Counted from the stretch's first letter, positions 1 through 10,289 are shown. The stretch: 64,000 nucleotides of DNA from Microbacter sp. GSS18 (GCA_029319145.1 CP119753.1:620001-684000); one strand, 5' to 3'. Program-made: numbers and translations. The notes: generated from the sequence alone by a model not told the origin.

Positions 1-176
1 TCGACCTGCGCCCGTTCACCGGCTCGGCGACCCAGCCGGCGCTGGCCGTCGACCCCGCGCTGACCGGCTCGTTGCTGCTGGCGGTCGTCGCCGCGCTCGT
101 GATGGCGGTCGTCGTCGGCGTCGTGAGTGCCCGTACCGCTTCCATCTCCACCGTGCTGCGGACCGAGGAGGACTGA
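1..176 (+). CDS. ABC transporter permease, FtsX-like, C-terminal end (partial)
   Basis: Only the last 57 codons are present, read from base 3; the start lies before the window. The visible part has a short loop followed by one strongly hydrophobic segment (LLLAVVAALVMAVVVGVVSA) and a charged tail ending TEED. This is how the last transmembrane helix of FtsX/MacB-type permeases ends. Its stop codon overlaps the ATG of the next gene (TGATG), and two ATPase genes of the LolD/MacB class follow. I infer that it is the membrane subunit of that exporter or lipoprotein/peptide mechanotransmission system. The substrate cannot be told from this fragment. Confidence 0.7.
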   Translation, partial: DLRPFTGSATQPALAVDPALTGSLLLAVVAALVMAVVVGVVSARTASISTVLRTEED

Positions 177-1120
177 TGACCGAATCCACGACAGCGGATG
201 TGCCGCCCGAGATCGTCTGCGAGGGGCTCGTGCGCATCTTCACCGTCGCCGACATCGAGGTGCAGGCCCTGCAGGGTCTGGATCTGCTCGTGCGGCGCGG
301 CGAGCTCGTCGCGCTCGTGGGCGCGTCCGGCTCCGGCAAGTCGACGCTTCTGACGATCCTGTCGGCGCTCGACGCCCCCACCGCCGGGAAGGCGACCGTC
401 GCCGGCCGCGACCTGCCGTCGCTGTCGGCCCGCGACCGTGTGCGGTACCGGCGCGAGGTCGTCGGCTTCGTGTGGCAGCAGACCGCCCGGAATCTGCTGC
501 CGTACCTGTCCGCGCTCGAGAACGTCCAGCTCGCGCGCGCGATCGGCGGCGACCGCCGGCACCCCGAGCGCGCGGGCGAGCTGCTCGAGCTCGTCGGCGT
601 CGCCGAGCACGCCGGCAAGCGGCCGGCCGAGCTCTCGGGCGGACAGCAGCAGCGCGTGGCGATCGCGGTGGCGCTCGCGAACGACCCGCGCGTGCTGCTC
701 GCCGACGAGCCGACCGGCGACCTCGACGAGCACACGTCCGTCGACGTGCTGCGCACCTTCGAGGACGTCAACCGGGAGCTCGGCACCACCGCCCTGATCG
801 TCACGCACGATCCGACGGTGTCCGAGCACGTGCAGCGGACCATCCAGATCCGCGACGGCCGCATGTCCACCGAGGTGCTGCGCTGGACGCACACCGACGA
901 CGAGGGACGCGAGCACGCGATGGCCGAGGAGTTCGCGGTGCTGGACCGGGTCGGCCGGATGCAGCTTCCCGCCGACTACATGGACCGCCTGTCGCTGCGC
1001 GACAGGGTGCGGCTGCGCCTGGAGGCCGACCACGTAGGCGTCTGGCCGGGGGACCGGCAGGCGCAGGCGGGCGATGGTGCGGACGCCCCCGAGCGGAGCG
1101 AGGAGCCCGATGATGAGTGA
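176..1120 (+). CDS. ABC transporter ATP-binding protein (LolD/MacB type)
   Basis: This 314-residue ATPase would energise the permease encoded just upstream. Walker A (GASGSGKST, about residues 49-57), the LSGGQQQR signature and Walker B with the D-loop (LLADEPTGDLD) are all intact. The H-loop is in IVTHD. The first 230 residues form a normal nucleotide-binding domain. A further 80 charged residues are longer than in LolD and could contact the membrane or the partner ATPase. The ATG overlaps the upstream stop, and the next ATPase begins within its last codons, so the three genes look like one transcript. No substrate can be assigned. Confidence 0.9.
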   Translation: MTESTTADVPPEIVCEGLVRIFTVADIEVQALQGLDLLVRRGELVALVGASGSGKSTLLTILSALDAPTAGKATVAGRDLPSLSARDRVRYRREVVGFVWQQTARNLLPYLSALENVQLARAIGGDRRHPERAGELLELVGVAEHAGKRPAELSGGQQQRVAIAVALANDPRVLLADEPTGDLDEHTSVDVLRTFEDVNRELGTTALIVTHDPTVSEHVQRTIQIRDGRMSTEVLRWTHTDDEGREHAMAEEFAVLDRVGRMQLPADYMDRLSLRDRVRLRLEADHVGVWPGDRQAQAGDGADAPERSEEPDDE

Positions 1121-1796
1121 GACCGTGCTCGAGGCATCCGGACTGTCGGTCGTCCACCGCACGCCCGCCGGCGACGTCACGGCGCTCGCCGACGCGTCGC
1201 TGACGCTGCGCCGCGGCGAGTTCACCGTGCTGATCGGTCCGTCGGGTGCGGGCAAGACGACGCTGCTGCACGTCCTCGGCGGCATCCAGCAGCCGTCCAC
1301 CGGTGTCGTGACGGTCGGCGGCGTCGACCTCGGGGCGGCCAAGGAGAGCGAGGTCGACCGCATCCGCCGCGACGAGGTCGGCTACGTGTTCCAGTCGTTC
1401 GGTCTCATCGGCGCGCTGTCGGCGCAGGAGAACGTCGAGCTGCCGCTGCGGATCCAGGGCGCCGATCCCGCCGAGCGCGGCCGCATCGTCGGCGACCTGC
1501 TCGAGCGGGTGGGGCTCACCGCGCATGCGCAGCAGCGCCCGGGCGAGCTCTCCGGCGGTCAGCAGCAGCGCGTGGGAATCGCCCGCGCGCTCGCCGGGCG
1601 GCCCACCGTGCTGCTCGCCGACGAGCCGACCGGCCAGCTCGACTCGCACACCGCCGAGGCGATGATCGAGCTCATCGGCTCCATCGCGCACGACGACGGC
1701 GTGGCCGTGCTGCTGTCGACGCACGACCCGGGCATCGTCGAGCGCGCCGACCGTGTCCTCGAGATCCACGACGGCGTGCTGCGCGCCCGCGCGTGA
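1113..1796 (+). CDS. second ABC transporter ATP-binding protein (LolD/MacB type)
   Basis: This is a compact 227-residue ATPase. It has Walker A GPSGAGKTT (about residues 42-50), signature LSGGQQQR, Walker B LLADEPTGQLD and the H-loop STHD. I chose the ATG at 1113 over the ATG at 1110 because the AGGAG box at 1101-1105 then sits 7 nt upstream. The gene overlaps the end of the first ATPase by 8 nt. Two different ATPases behind one visible permease suggest either a heterodimeric nucleotide-binding unit or a second permease before the window. Members of this class export lipoproteins, peptides or drugs, or transmit force to cell-wall hydrolases. Confidence 0.9.
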   Translation: MSETVLEASGLSVVHRTPAGDVTALADASLTLRRGEFTVLIGPSGAGKTTLLHVLGGIQQPSTGVVTVGGVDLGAAKESEVDRIRRDEVGYVFQSFGLIGALSAQENVELPLRIQGADPAERGRIVGDLLERVGLTAHAQQRPGELSGGQQQRVGIARALAGRPTVLLADEPTGQLDSHTAEAMIELIGSIAHDDGVAVLLSTHDPGIVERADRVLEIHDGVLRARA

Positions 1797-1848
1797 GGTC
1801 CCCGGCGCCCTGATCGCGCCCTGCACGGATCGCCCAGGCTGGGCCCGA

Positions 1849-1876
1849 TAGACTGGTCGGCGCCCGAATCCGGGCG
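1849..1876 (+). promoter_or_regulatory. candidate typA promoter (-10) and 5'-UTR hairpin
   Basis: TAGACT at 1849-1854 matches the -10 box seen repeatedly in this window. It is followed by a perfect 6-bp hairpin (CGCCCG AATC CGGGCG, 1861-1876) at the expected transcript start. The ATG is about 40 nt further on, with an AAGGA box at 1890-1894. No good -35 is visible. Confidence 0.45.
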
Positions 1877-1901
1877 TCACCCCAACCGCAAGGACCCTCA
1901 C

Positions 1902-3815
<1,914 letters not shown>

Positions 3816-3840
3816 TCCTCCCGCTCGACCGGTGAGGATG

Positions 3841-3893
3841 ATGTCCCACTTCTGGTCGCGCGGCCCAGCCGCAGGCGACCAGAAGTGGGACAT
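3841..3893. repeat. 53-bp palindromic repeat, copy 1
   Basis: Perfect 19-bp inverted arms (ATGTCCCACTTCTGGTCGC at 3841-3859 and its complement at 3875-3893) surround a 15-nt centre. The centre contains a further 5-bp hairpin (GCGGC CCA GCCGC). It begins 26 nt after the typA stop. It resembles a REP/MITE-like element and could also act as a transcription terminator, although no T-tract follows. Confidence 0.85.
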
Positions 3894-3935
3894 GCCTGTT
3901 CTGTCACCCGCCCGGGCGACTGCCGGCCGGGCGCA

Positions 3936-3988
3936 ATGTCCCGATTTCGGCCGCGCGGCCCAGCCGCGGGCGGCCAGAAGTGGGACAT
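3936..3988. repeat. 53-bp palindromic repeat, copy 2 (imperfect)
   Basis: This has the same length, orientation and centre as the copy at 3841, 42 bp further on. The right arm (3970-3988) nearly matches copy 1. The left arm (3936-3954) carries four mismatches that break the pairing. This looks like an ageing duplicate. It ends 25 bp before the -10 box of the azlC-like gene. Confidence 0.8.
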
Positions 3989-4012
3989 GACTGCCGTGGG
4001 ATGCCGTCGCAG

Positions 4013-4018
4013 TAGGCT
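4013..4018 (+). promoter_or_regulatory. -10 box of leaderless azlC-like gene
   Basis: TAGGCT ends 6 nt before the GTG at 4025, and no Shine-Dalgarno sequence is present. Confidence 0.6.
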
Positions 4019-4024
4019 CGGCGG

Positions 4025-4783
4025 GTGACCGCCGTGCCCGACTTCGACGACGCGGATGCCGCCCATCGGCGGCGCGCGTGGCGCGACGGGCTGGGCGTGG
4101 CGCTGGCCACGAGCGCGTACGGCGTGTCGTTCGGAGCGCTCGCGGTCGCGGCGGGCCTGGACGTATGGCAGACATGCGTGCTGAGCCTGCTGATGTTCAC
4201 CGGCGGCTCGCAGTTCGCGTTCGCCGGTGTCATCGGCGCGGGCGGCATCGCGGCGATCCCGGCGGCGATCGCCTCGGCGACGCTGCTCGGCGTGCGCAAC
4301 ATCGCCTACGGCATGCGCATGTCGCCCGTGATCGGCACGGGGCTGTGGCGTCGAGCGGCGGCAGCGCACTTCACGATCGACGAGTCCACCGCGGTCTCGC
4401 TGGCGCAGACTTCGCGGCGGGCCCGCCTCATCGGGTTCTGGGTGACCGGCATCGGCATCTACGTCGGCTGGAACATCTCCACGCTGGCGGGCGCGCTGCT
4501 GGGCGACGTGCTCGGCGACCCGCGGGCCTACGGACTCGACGCCGCGGCGGCCGCGGCCTTCCTCGCGCTGCTGTGGCCGCGGCTGCGGCAGCGTCAGCCG
4601 ATCGTCGTCGGGGCGGCGGCCGCCGTCGTGGCGACCGTCCTCACGCCGGTCATGATGCCCGGCATCCCCGTTCTCGTCGCCGCGGTGGTCGCGATCGTCG
4701 TGGGCTGGACGAACTGGCTCGGACGGGACGAGCGGCCTCCGCCCGAGCCCGAGGATGTGCCCGAGCGGGAGGGACTGCCGTGA
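4025..4783 (+). CDS. azlC: AzlC-family branched-chain amino acid exporter, large subunit
   Basis: AzlC/BrnF is the large integral-membrane subunit of two-component exporters for leucine, isoleucine, valine and methionine. The 252-residue protein starts with a short charged tail and then has the family pattern ATSAYGVSFGALAVAAG. LLMFTGGSQFAF and the LGVRNIAYGMR segment follow, then about five more hydrophobic helices. The GTG start is fixed by the -10 box 6 nt upstream, so it is probably leaderless. The partner azlD-like gene overlaps its stop by 4 nt. The C-terminal tail is acidic and proline-rich. Family knowledge supports amino acid export; the exact substrate is inferred. Confidence 0.92.
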   Translation: MTAVPDFDDADAAHRRRAWRDGLGVALATSAYGVSFGALAVAAGLDVWQTCVLSLLMFTGGSQFAFAGVIGAGGIAAIPAAIASATLLGVRNIAYGMRMSPVIGTGLWRRAAAAHFTIDESTAVSLAQTSRRARLIGFWVTGIGIYVGWNISTLAGALLGDVLGDPRAYGLDAAAAAAFLALLWPRLRQRQPIVVGAAAAVVATVLTPVMMPGIPVLVAAVVAIVVGWTNWLGRDERPPPEPEDVPEREGLP

Positions 4784-5094
4784 CGCAGTGGAACGCCGTG
4801 CTGATCGCCTCGATCCTCGCGGTCGCGCTCAAGACGCTGGGGTACCTCGTGCCGCCGCGCGTGCTCGAGGCGCCCCGGCCGGCGCGCACCGCCGATCTGC
4901 TCACCGTGGCGCTTCTGGCCGCCCTCGTGGCGGTGCAGACGCTCGGCGCGGGACAGTCCGTCGTGCTGGACGCGCGGATCCCGGCCGTCCTGGTCGCCGC
5001 GGGGCTGCTCGTCGCCCGCGCCCCGTTCCTCGTCGTCGTCGCCGCGGCGGCCATCGTCGCCGCGCTGCTGCGGCTGTGGGGCTGGGCCGCCTGA
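4780..5094 (+). CDS. azlD: AzlD-family branched-chain amino acid exporter, small subunit
   Basis: This 104-residue membrane protein has about four hydrophobic stretches. The first is NAVLIASILAVALKTLGYLV, and LLTVALLAALVAVQTLG and a C-terminal VVVAAAAIVAALLRL follow. The size and the pairing with AzlC identify it as the small AzlD/BrnE subunit. The GTG start overlaps the azlC stop (GTGA), which implies translational coupling. It has no separate promoter. Confidence 0.88.
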   Translation: MTQWNAVLIASILAVALKTLGYLVPPRVLEAPRPARTADLLTVALLAALVAVQTLGAGQSVVLDARIPAVLVAAGLLVARAPFLVVVAAAAIVAALLRLWGWAA

Positions 5095-5118
5095 GGCGGA
5101 CGGCGCGCTTCGGCGGCC

Positions 5119-5124
5119 TAGACT
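5119..5124 (+). promoter_or_regulatory. -10 box of leaderless small membrane protein gene
   Basis: TAGACT ends 6 nt before the GTG at 5131. No Shine-Dalgarno sequence is visible. Confidence 0.6.
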
Positions 5125-5130
5125 GTCGCG

Positions 5131-5499
5131 GTGACAACCTCGTGGGCCCGCTATGCGACCTGGGCCGTCTCGCTGATCGTGGGCGCCGTGTACGGCGTCG
5201 CCGGAACCATCGCGCACTCGTACCTGATCGGCTGGTTCCCGCTGGGCCTCGTCCTCGCCGTGATCGGATCCGCCGCGCTGCTGCTCGCGGTGCGGCTGCT
5301 CGCCGCCGACCGGTGGGCCGCGCTGGCCGCGGGACTGGGAATGATGGGCACCACGCTGCTGTTTTCGGGCGAGGGCCCGGGCGGCTCCGTGGTGGTGCCG
5401 CAGAACACGCTCGCGCTGGTGTGGACGCTGGCCGTTCCGTTACTCGTCGCCGTAACAGTAGCGTGGCCCGAGCGCATCCCGGCCCGTCAGGGCAACTAG
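5131..5499 (+). CDS. small four-helix membrane protein, DUF6113-like
   Basis: This 122-residue protein is almost entirely hydrophobic, with about four membrane segments (roughly residues 9-28, 35-55, 63-80 and 92-112). A polar loop [14 protein letters not shown] lies before the last helix. The position directly before fdxA-dapC is where actinobacteria often carry a DUF6113 protein, so I tentatively place it there. No function is known to me. The GTG start is set by the TAGACT box 6 nt upstream. Its own stop codon forms the first half of the fdxA -10 box. Confidence 0.75.
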   Translation: MTTSWARYATWAVSLIVGAVYGVAGTIAHSYLIGWFPLGLVLAVIGSAALLLAVRLLAADRWAALAAGLGMMGTTLLFSGEGPGGSVVVPQNTLALVWTLAVPLLVAVTVAWPERIPARQGN

Positions 5500-5502
5500 A
5501 CT
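5497..5502 (+). promoter_or_regulatory. -10 box of leaderless fdxA, overlapping the upstream stop codon
   Basis: TAGACT begins with the TAG stop of the preceding membrane-protein gene and ends 7 nt before the fdxA GTG. Confidence 0.6.
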
Positions 5503-5509
5503 GACTCCC

Positions 5510-5830
5510 GTGACGTACGTGATCGCTCTCCCCTGTGTGGATGTCAAAGACCGTGCCTGCATCGACGAATGCCCGGTGGACTGCATCTACGAAGGGGATC
5601 GGATGCTGTACATCCACCCCGACGAGTGCGTGGACTGCGGCGCCTGCGAACCGGTCTGCCCGGTCGAGGCGATCTACTACGAGGACGACCTCCCCGACGA
5701 GTGGCAGGACTACTACAAGGCCAACGTCGAGTTCTTCGAAGAGGTCGGCTCGCCCGGCGGTGCGGCCAAGGTCGGCGTGATCCACAAGGATCACCCGGTG
5801 ATCGACGCGCTGCCCCCGCAGGACGCGTGA
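5510..5830 (+). CDS. fdxA: 7Fe ferredoxin FdxA
   Basis: FdxA is a small soluble electron carrier holding a [3Fe-4S] and a [4Fe-4S] cluster. The 106-residue protein shows the expected cysteines. The first group is [17 protein letters not shown], where the arrangement suits the 3Fe site. The second is [16 protein letters not shown], a full CxxCxxCxxxCP motif. The acidic C-terminal half ([23 protein letters not shown]) is typical of mycobacterial and streptomycete FdxA. The gene is leaderless. It precedes dapC, a common actinobacterial pairing with no known functional link. Confidence 0.95.
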   Translation: MTYVIALPCVDVKDRACIDECPVDCIYEGDRMLYIHPDECVDCGACEPVCPVEAIYYEDDLPDEWQDYYKANVEFFEEVGSPGGAAKVGVIHKDHPVIDALPPQDA

Positions 5831-5855
5831 CACAGCTCTCGAGCGGGGTGGCCTG

Positions 5856-6962
5856 ATGGGCGTCGCGGACCTCGCCGACTACCCGTGGGATGCCGTCGCA
5901 CCGTACGCGCAGCGCGCCCGCTCGCATCCGGACGGCATCGTCGACCTGTCGATCGGGTCGCCGGTCGATCCCACGCCCGCGGTCGTGGCCGAGGCCCTTC
6001 GGGCGGCCACTGACGCGCACGCGTATCCGCAGACGATGGGCACGCCGGCCCTGCGCCAGGCCATCGTCGACTGGTATGCGCGGCGGCGCGGCGTGACGGG
6101 CCTGACGCCGGCGCAGGTGCTGCCGACGGTCGGCTCGAAGGAGCTCGTCGCGCTGCTTCCCCTGCTGCTGGACCTTCGCCCGGGCGATGTCGTCGTGCAT
6201 CCGCGCGCGGCCTACCCGACGTACGAGGTGGGGGCGCGACTGGTCGGTGCGATCCCGCTGGCCGCCGACGATCCGGCCGAGTGGCCCGAGACCGCCCGAC
6301 TCGTCTGGATCAACTCGCCCGGCAACCCCGACGGACGGGTGTGGGATGCCGAGAGCCTCGCGGCGGCGGCGGCCCGCGCCCGCGAGATCGGCGCCGTGCT
6401 CGCCTCCGACGAGTGCTACGCCGAGCTCGGCTGGGATGCGCCGTGGGACTCCGAGCCGGTGCCGTCGGTGCTCGACACCCGGGCCAGCGGCGACGACCAC
6501 TCCGGCCTGCTGTCGGTGTACTCCCTGAGCAAGCAGTCGAATCTGGCCGGGTACCGGGCGGCCTTCCTCGCCGGCGACGCCGCGCTCGTGACGCGGCTGC
6601 TCACCGGCCGCAAGCATCTCGGGCTCATGCTGCCGGCGCCGGTCCAGCACGCCATGACCGTCGCCCTCGGCGACGACGACCACGTCGCGGCGCAGAAGGA
6701 GCTCTACCGGCGCCGACGCGAGGTCCTGCGTCCCGCGGTGGAGGCGGCGGGGTTCCGCATCGACTGCAGCGAGGGCGGGCTGTACCTGTGGGCGACCGAG
6801 GGGCGGGATGCGTGGGAGTCGCTCGGGCGGCTCGCCGACCTCGGGATCCTCGCCGGTCCGGGTCACTTCTACGGCGCGCACTTCACCGAGCACATCCGGC
6901 TGTCGCTGACGGCGACCGACGAGCGCATCGACACCGCCGCACGCCGCCTTCGCGCCCGCTGA
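5856..6962 (+). CDS. dapC: succinyldiaminopimelate transaminase
   Basis: DapC is a PLP-dependent class I aminotransferase. It makes N-succinyl-LL-2,6-diaminopimelate from the keto precursor and glutamate, in the succinylase route to lysine and peptidoglycan diaminopimelate. The 368 residues include the DLSIGSPVDPTP start, the substrate/PLP region YPQTMGTPALRQAI, INSPGNPDG, ASDECYAELGW and the Schiff-base lysine in SLSKQSNLAGYRAAF. The ATG at 5856 lies 25 nt after fdxA, with a GGGGTGG stretch as a weak ribosome site. The fdxA-dapC order, with dapD and dapE 3-4 kb away, supports the assignment over other aminotransferases. Confidence 0.9.
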   Translation: MGVADLADYPWDAVAPYAQRARSHPDGIVDLSIGSPVDPTPAVVAEALRAATDAHAYPQTMGTPALRQAIVDWYARRRGVTGLTPAQVLPTVGSKELVALLPLLLDLRPGDVVVHPRAAYPTYEVGARLVGAIPLAADDPAEWPETARLVWINSPGNPDGRVWDAESLAAAAARAREIGAVLASDECYAELGWDAPWDSEPVPSVLDTRASGDDHSGLLSVYSLSKQSNLAGYRAAFLAGDAALVTRLLTGRKHLGLMLPAPVQHAMTVALGDDDHVAAQKELYRRRREVLRPAVEAAGFRIDCSEGGLYLWATEGRDAWESLGRLADLGILAGPGHFYGAHFTEHIRLSLTATDERIDTAARRLRAR

Positions 6963-7145
6963 GCGGATGTCGGAGGAATCCTCCAGTCGATCCACAGATG
7001 CCTTGGTCGTGTCGGCAGTTGGTCTGGACGCGCACTAGGCTGTAAAGCGGCGACGGGCTTCCCGTGCCGATCCCCCCGGTCGCGGTGACCCTGCGGCAGC
7101 GGGCGGACGAAGACCCTGGACGACCAGACATCGCGAGGAGGCGCC
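6963..7145 (+). promoter_or_regulatory. gltA upstream region
   Basis: This 183-bp gap holds a perfect palindrome (GGAGGA A TCCTCC, 6972-6984) just after dapC and a candidate -10 TAGGCT at 7036-7041. The latter predicts a leader of about 95-100 nt before gltA, unlike the leaderless genes nearby. GAGGAG at 7136-7141 is the ribosome site. A regulated promoter is plausible, but no specific regulator can be named. Confidence 0.4.
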
Positions 7146-8444
7146 GTGAGCGAAGCGGGCACCCAGCAGGAGAAGGCCACCCTCGACGTCGGAGGGAAGA
7201 CAGCCGAATTCCCGGTGCTGCGCGGCGTGGACGGTATCCCGAGCATCGACATCGCGACCCTGACCCGCCAGACCGGCTACACCACGCTGGACTACGGCTT
7301 CGTGAACACGTCGGCGACGAAGTCGGCCGTGACGTTCATCGACGGCGACAAGGGCATCCTGCGCTATCGCGGTTACCCGATCGAGCAGCTCGCGAAGCAC
7401 TCGAGCTACCTCGAGGTCGCGTGGCTGCTCATCTACGGCGAGCTGCCCACCGTCGACCAGCTCGCCGAGTTCGACCACCGCGTGCGCCGCCACACGCTGC
7501 TGCACGAGGACCTCAAGCAGTTCTTCTCGGGCCTGCCCCACACCGCCCACCCGATGTCGGTGCTGTCGTCGGCCACGGCGGCACTCTCGACCTACTACGA
7601 GCACGAGTCGGACCCCGCCAACCCCGAGCAGGTCGAGCTGAACACGATCCGCATGCTCGCCAAGCTCCCGGTGATCGCCGCCTACGCCCACAAGAAGAGC
7701 GTCGGCCAGGCGTTCCTGTACCCCGACAACGGCCTCAGCTTCGTCGACAACTTCCTCAAGCTGAACTTCGGCGTACTCAGCGAGCCCTACGACATCAACC
7801 CCGTGATGTCGCGTGCCCTCGAGCGCCTGCTGATCCTCCACGAGGACCATGAGCAGAACGCCTCGACCTCCACGGTGCGGCTGGTCGGCTCGACCGGGGC
7901 CAACCAGTTCTCGTCCATCTCGGCCGGCATCAACGCGCTGTACGGTCCGCTGCACGGCGGCGCCAACGAGGCCGTGCTCGACATGCTGGCCCGCATCCGC
8001 GACTCCGGCGAGAGCGTCCAGCGCTTCGTCGAGCGCGTGAAGAACAAGGAAGACGGCGTGAAGCTCATGGGCTTCGGACACCGGGTCTACAAGAACTACG
8101 ACCCGCGTGCGCGCCTGGTCAAGGAGTCGGCCGACGAGATCCTCTCCGAGCTGGGCGTCCACGATCCCCTGCTGGAGCTTGCCAAGGAGCTCGAGGAGAT
8201 CGCACTCAACGACGACTACTTCAAGGAGCGTCGCCTGTACCCGAACGTCGACTTCTACACCGGCGTCATCTACAAGGCGATGGGCTTCCCGACCCGCATG
8301 TTCACCGTCCTGTTCGCGATCGGCCGCCTCCCGGGCTGGCTCGCCCACTGGCGCGAGATGCAGCATGACCCGCAGACGAAGATCGGCCGTCCTCAGCAGC
8401 TGTACACGGGAGCGCCGGAGCGCAACTACCCCGGCGTCGCCTGA
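7146..8444 (+). CDS. gltA: citrate synthase
   Basis: Citrate synthase condenses acetyl-CoA and oxaloacetate at the entry to the TCA cycle. The 432-residue length and N-terminal beta-rich segment (KTAEFPVLRGVDGIPSIDI) mark the hexameric type II enzyme. Active-site regions are intact: GPLHGGANEAVL (first catalytic His), MGFGHRVYKNYDPRA (oxaloacetate His/Arg) and YPNVDFYTG (catalytic Asp). The GTG at 7146 is preceded by GAGGAG. The gene converges on ppk2 with only 30 nt between stops, and the stops lie in a weak bulged inverted repeat (CTGAG/CTCAG ends). Confidence 0.97.
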   Translation: MSEAGTQQEKATLDVGGKTAEFPVLRGVDGIPSIDIATLTRQTGYTTLDYGFVNTSATKSAVTFIDGDKGILRYRGYPIEQLAKHSSYLEVAWLLIYGELPTVDQLAEFDHRVRRHTLLHEDLKQFFSGLPHTAHPMSVLSSATAALSTYYEHESDPANPEQVELNTIRMLAKLPVIAAYAHKKSVGQAFLYPDNGLSFVDNFLKLNFGVLSEPYDINPVMSRALERLLILHEDHEQNASTSTVRLVGSTGANQFSSISAGINALYGPLHGGANEAVLDMLARIRDSGESVQRFVERVKNKEDGVKLMGFGHRVYKNYDPRARLVKESADEILSELGVHDPLLELAKELEEIALNDDYFKERRLYPNVDFYTGVIYKAMGFPTRMFTVLFAIGRLPGWLAHWREMQHDPQTKIGRPQQLYTGAPERNYPGVA

Positions 8445-8474
8445 GCCGGCGCGACGGGCCGTGCCGGGCGCGCC

Positions 8475-9302
8475 TCAGTCCTCGGCGGCCTGCTGCTCCA
8501 GCTCCGCGGCCACGTCGGGCACCTGCGTGGTGAGGTCGCGCGGCGGCCGCTCGTAGCCGCCGCCCGGCGGCCGCGGCGGGATGACGACCTCGTCGCGCTC
8601 GATCCGCTTCCACGGGACCTGCGCGACCAGATGGGACATCATGTTGATCCGGCCGCGCCGCTTGTCCTCGTTGTCGACCTCGAACCAGGGCGCCTCGGGG
8701 ATGTCGGTGTGCACGAACATCGTGTCCTTCGCACGGGAGTAGTCCTCCCACTTCGTGATCGACATGACGTCGTTCGGGCTCAGCTTCCACCGGCGCATGG
8801 GGTCCTGGGCGCGCGAGAGGAACCGCGCCTCCTGCTCCACATCCGAGACGCTGAACCAGTACTTCAGCAGCAGCACTCCGTCCTCGACGAGCATCCGCTC
8901 GAAGATGGGGGCCTGATGCAGGAACCGGTGGTACTCGGCGTTGGTGCAGAAGCCCATGACGTGCTCCACACCGGCTCGGTTGTACCACGAGCGGTCCATC
9001 AGCACGATCTCGCCGGCGGCCGGGAGATGCGGGATGTAGCGCTGGAAGTACCACTGCGTGCGCTCGCGCTCGGTGGGTGCGGGGAGGGCGACGATGCGCG
9101 TGACGCGCGGGTTCATGTAGGCGGACACCCGCTTGATCGTCGAGCCCTTGCCGGCGGCATCCCGGCCCTCGAAGATGACCACGATGCGCGCGCCCGTGTG
9201 CTGCACCCACGCCTGCAGGTCGACCAGCTCGGCCTGCAGGCGCTTGATCTCCTTCTTGTACAGCTGCTTGGGGACCCGCTTCCGCTTCGACTCCTGCGTC
9301 AT
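8475..9302 (-). CDS. ppk2: polyphosphate kinase 2
   Basis: PPK2 enzymes use polyphosphate to phosphorylate nucleoside mono- or diphosphates. The 275-residue protein is a one-domain class I-like member. Its Walker A is FEGRDAAGKGSTIK (about residues 45-58). The PPK2 lid/substrate region TERERTQWYFQRY follows, then Walker B-like LMDRSWYNRAGVEHVMG. Conserved PMRRWKLSPND and YWFSVSD segments are present, with a charged N-terminal helix (KRKRVPKQLYKKEIKRLQ). A GAGGGAG box lies 6 nt before the ATG. It sits 30 nt behind dapD on the same strand and is probably co-transcribed with it. Confidence 0.95.
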   Translation of the reverse strand: MTQESKRKRVPKQLYKKEIKRLQAELVDLQAWVQHTGARIVVIFEGRDAAGKGSTIKRVSAYMNPRVTRIVALPAPTERERTQWYFQRYIPHLPAAGEIVLMDRSWYNRAGVEHVMGFCTNAEYHRFLHQAPIFERMLVEDGVLLLKYWFSVSDVEQEARFLSRAQDPMRRWKLSPNDVMSITKWEDYSRAKDTMFVHTDIPEAPWFEVDNEDKRRGRINMMSHLVAQVPWKRIERDEVVIPPRPPGGGYERPPRDLTTQVPDVAAELEQQAAED

Positions 9303-9332
9303 GATCGCTCCCTCGCCGTGGATGACTCGACT

Positions 9333-10289
9333 CTAGGCGTGCAGGGCCTCGTTCAGGGTGACCCCCACGCCGGCGCGAGGAACGGCCTCGATCGCGCCCG
9401 TGATCGAGTTGCGGCGGAACAGGATGCCGTTCAGGCCCGACAGCTCGGCTCCCTTGACGGTCGGACGGGTGCCGTCCGCCGCCGGCGGCTCGCCGGCGAG
9501 CACGATCTTGGACCCCGCCGTGACGTACAGGCCTGCCTCGACGACGCAGTCGTCGCCGAGCGAGATGCCGACGCCGGCGTTCGCGCCCAGCAGCGTGCGC
9601 GCGCCGATCGCGACCTTGTGCGTGCCGCCGCCGGAGAGCGTGCCCATGATGGACGCTCCGCCGCCGATGTCGCTGCCGTCGCCGACGACGACGCCCTGCG
9701 AGATGCGGCCCTCGACCATCGATGCGCCCAGCGTGCCGGCGTTGAAGTTCACGAAGCCCTCGTGCATCACGGTCGTGCCGGGGGAGAGATAGGCGCCGAG
9801 CCGGACGCGCGACGCGTCGGCGATGCGCACTCCCGCGGGCGTGACGTAGTCCAGCAGTCGCGGGAACTTGTCCAGACCCTGCACCTGGATCCCCTCGCGC
9901 TGCAGCATCGGGCGCAGGCGCGTCAGATCATCCGGGTGGACCGGACCGGCGTTCGTCCAGGCGACGTTGGGGAGGTGCCCGAAGATGCCGTCCAGGTTGA
10001 GGCCGTTCGGCTCGACGACGCGGTGCGACAGAGCGTGCAGGCGCAAATAGGCGTCGGGCGTCGACGCCGGCGCTGCTTCCAGATCGGCCTCGACGGTGAC
10101 GACCTGAACCTCGACCCCGCGCCGGGGATCGGCCACAGCGAGGCGTTCGAGGTCGGCGGGCGGCTTCGACTGGTCGAACCCGAGCGGTACGCGGCCTGCA
10201 CCGACCTCGGGGTACCACGTGTCCAGGACCGTTCCGTCTGCGGTCGTCGTGGCCAGGCCCACGCCCCAGATCCATCGCTCTTCGTTCAC
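9333..10289 (-). CDS. dapD: 2,3,4,5-tetrahydropyridine-2,6-dicarboxylate N-succinyltransferase
   Basis: DapD transfers succinyl from succinyl-CoA to tetrahydrodipicolinate, the first step of the succinylase branch. The 318-residue protein has the long N-terminal domain of actinobacterial DapD and then left-handed beta-helix hexapeptide repeats ([48 protein letters not shown]). The family MVEGRIS segment is present. The reading frame stays open far upstream. The GTG at 10289 is chosen because a TATCGT box sits 6 nt before it and the N-terminus then starts with the family pattern. dapE diverges from it. Confidence 0.95.
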   Translation of the reverse strand: MNEERWIWGVGLATTTADGTVLDTWYPEVGAGRVPLGFDQSKPPADLERLAVADPRRGVEVQVVTVEADLEAAPASTPDAYLRLHALSHRVVEPNGLNLDGIFGHLPNVAWTNAGPVHPDDLTRLRPMLQREGIQVQGLDKFPRLLDYVTPAGVRIADASRVRLGAYLSPGTTVMHEGFVNFNAGTLGASMVEGRISQGVVVGDGSDIGGGASIMGTLSGGGTHKVAIGARTLLGANAGVGISLGDDCVVEAGLYVTAGSKIVLAGEPPAADGTRPTVKGAELSGLNGILFRRNSITGAIEAVPRAGVGVTLNEALHA

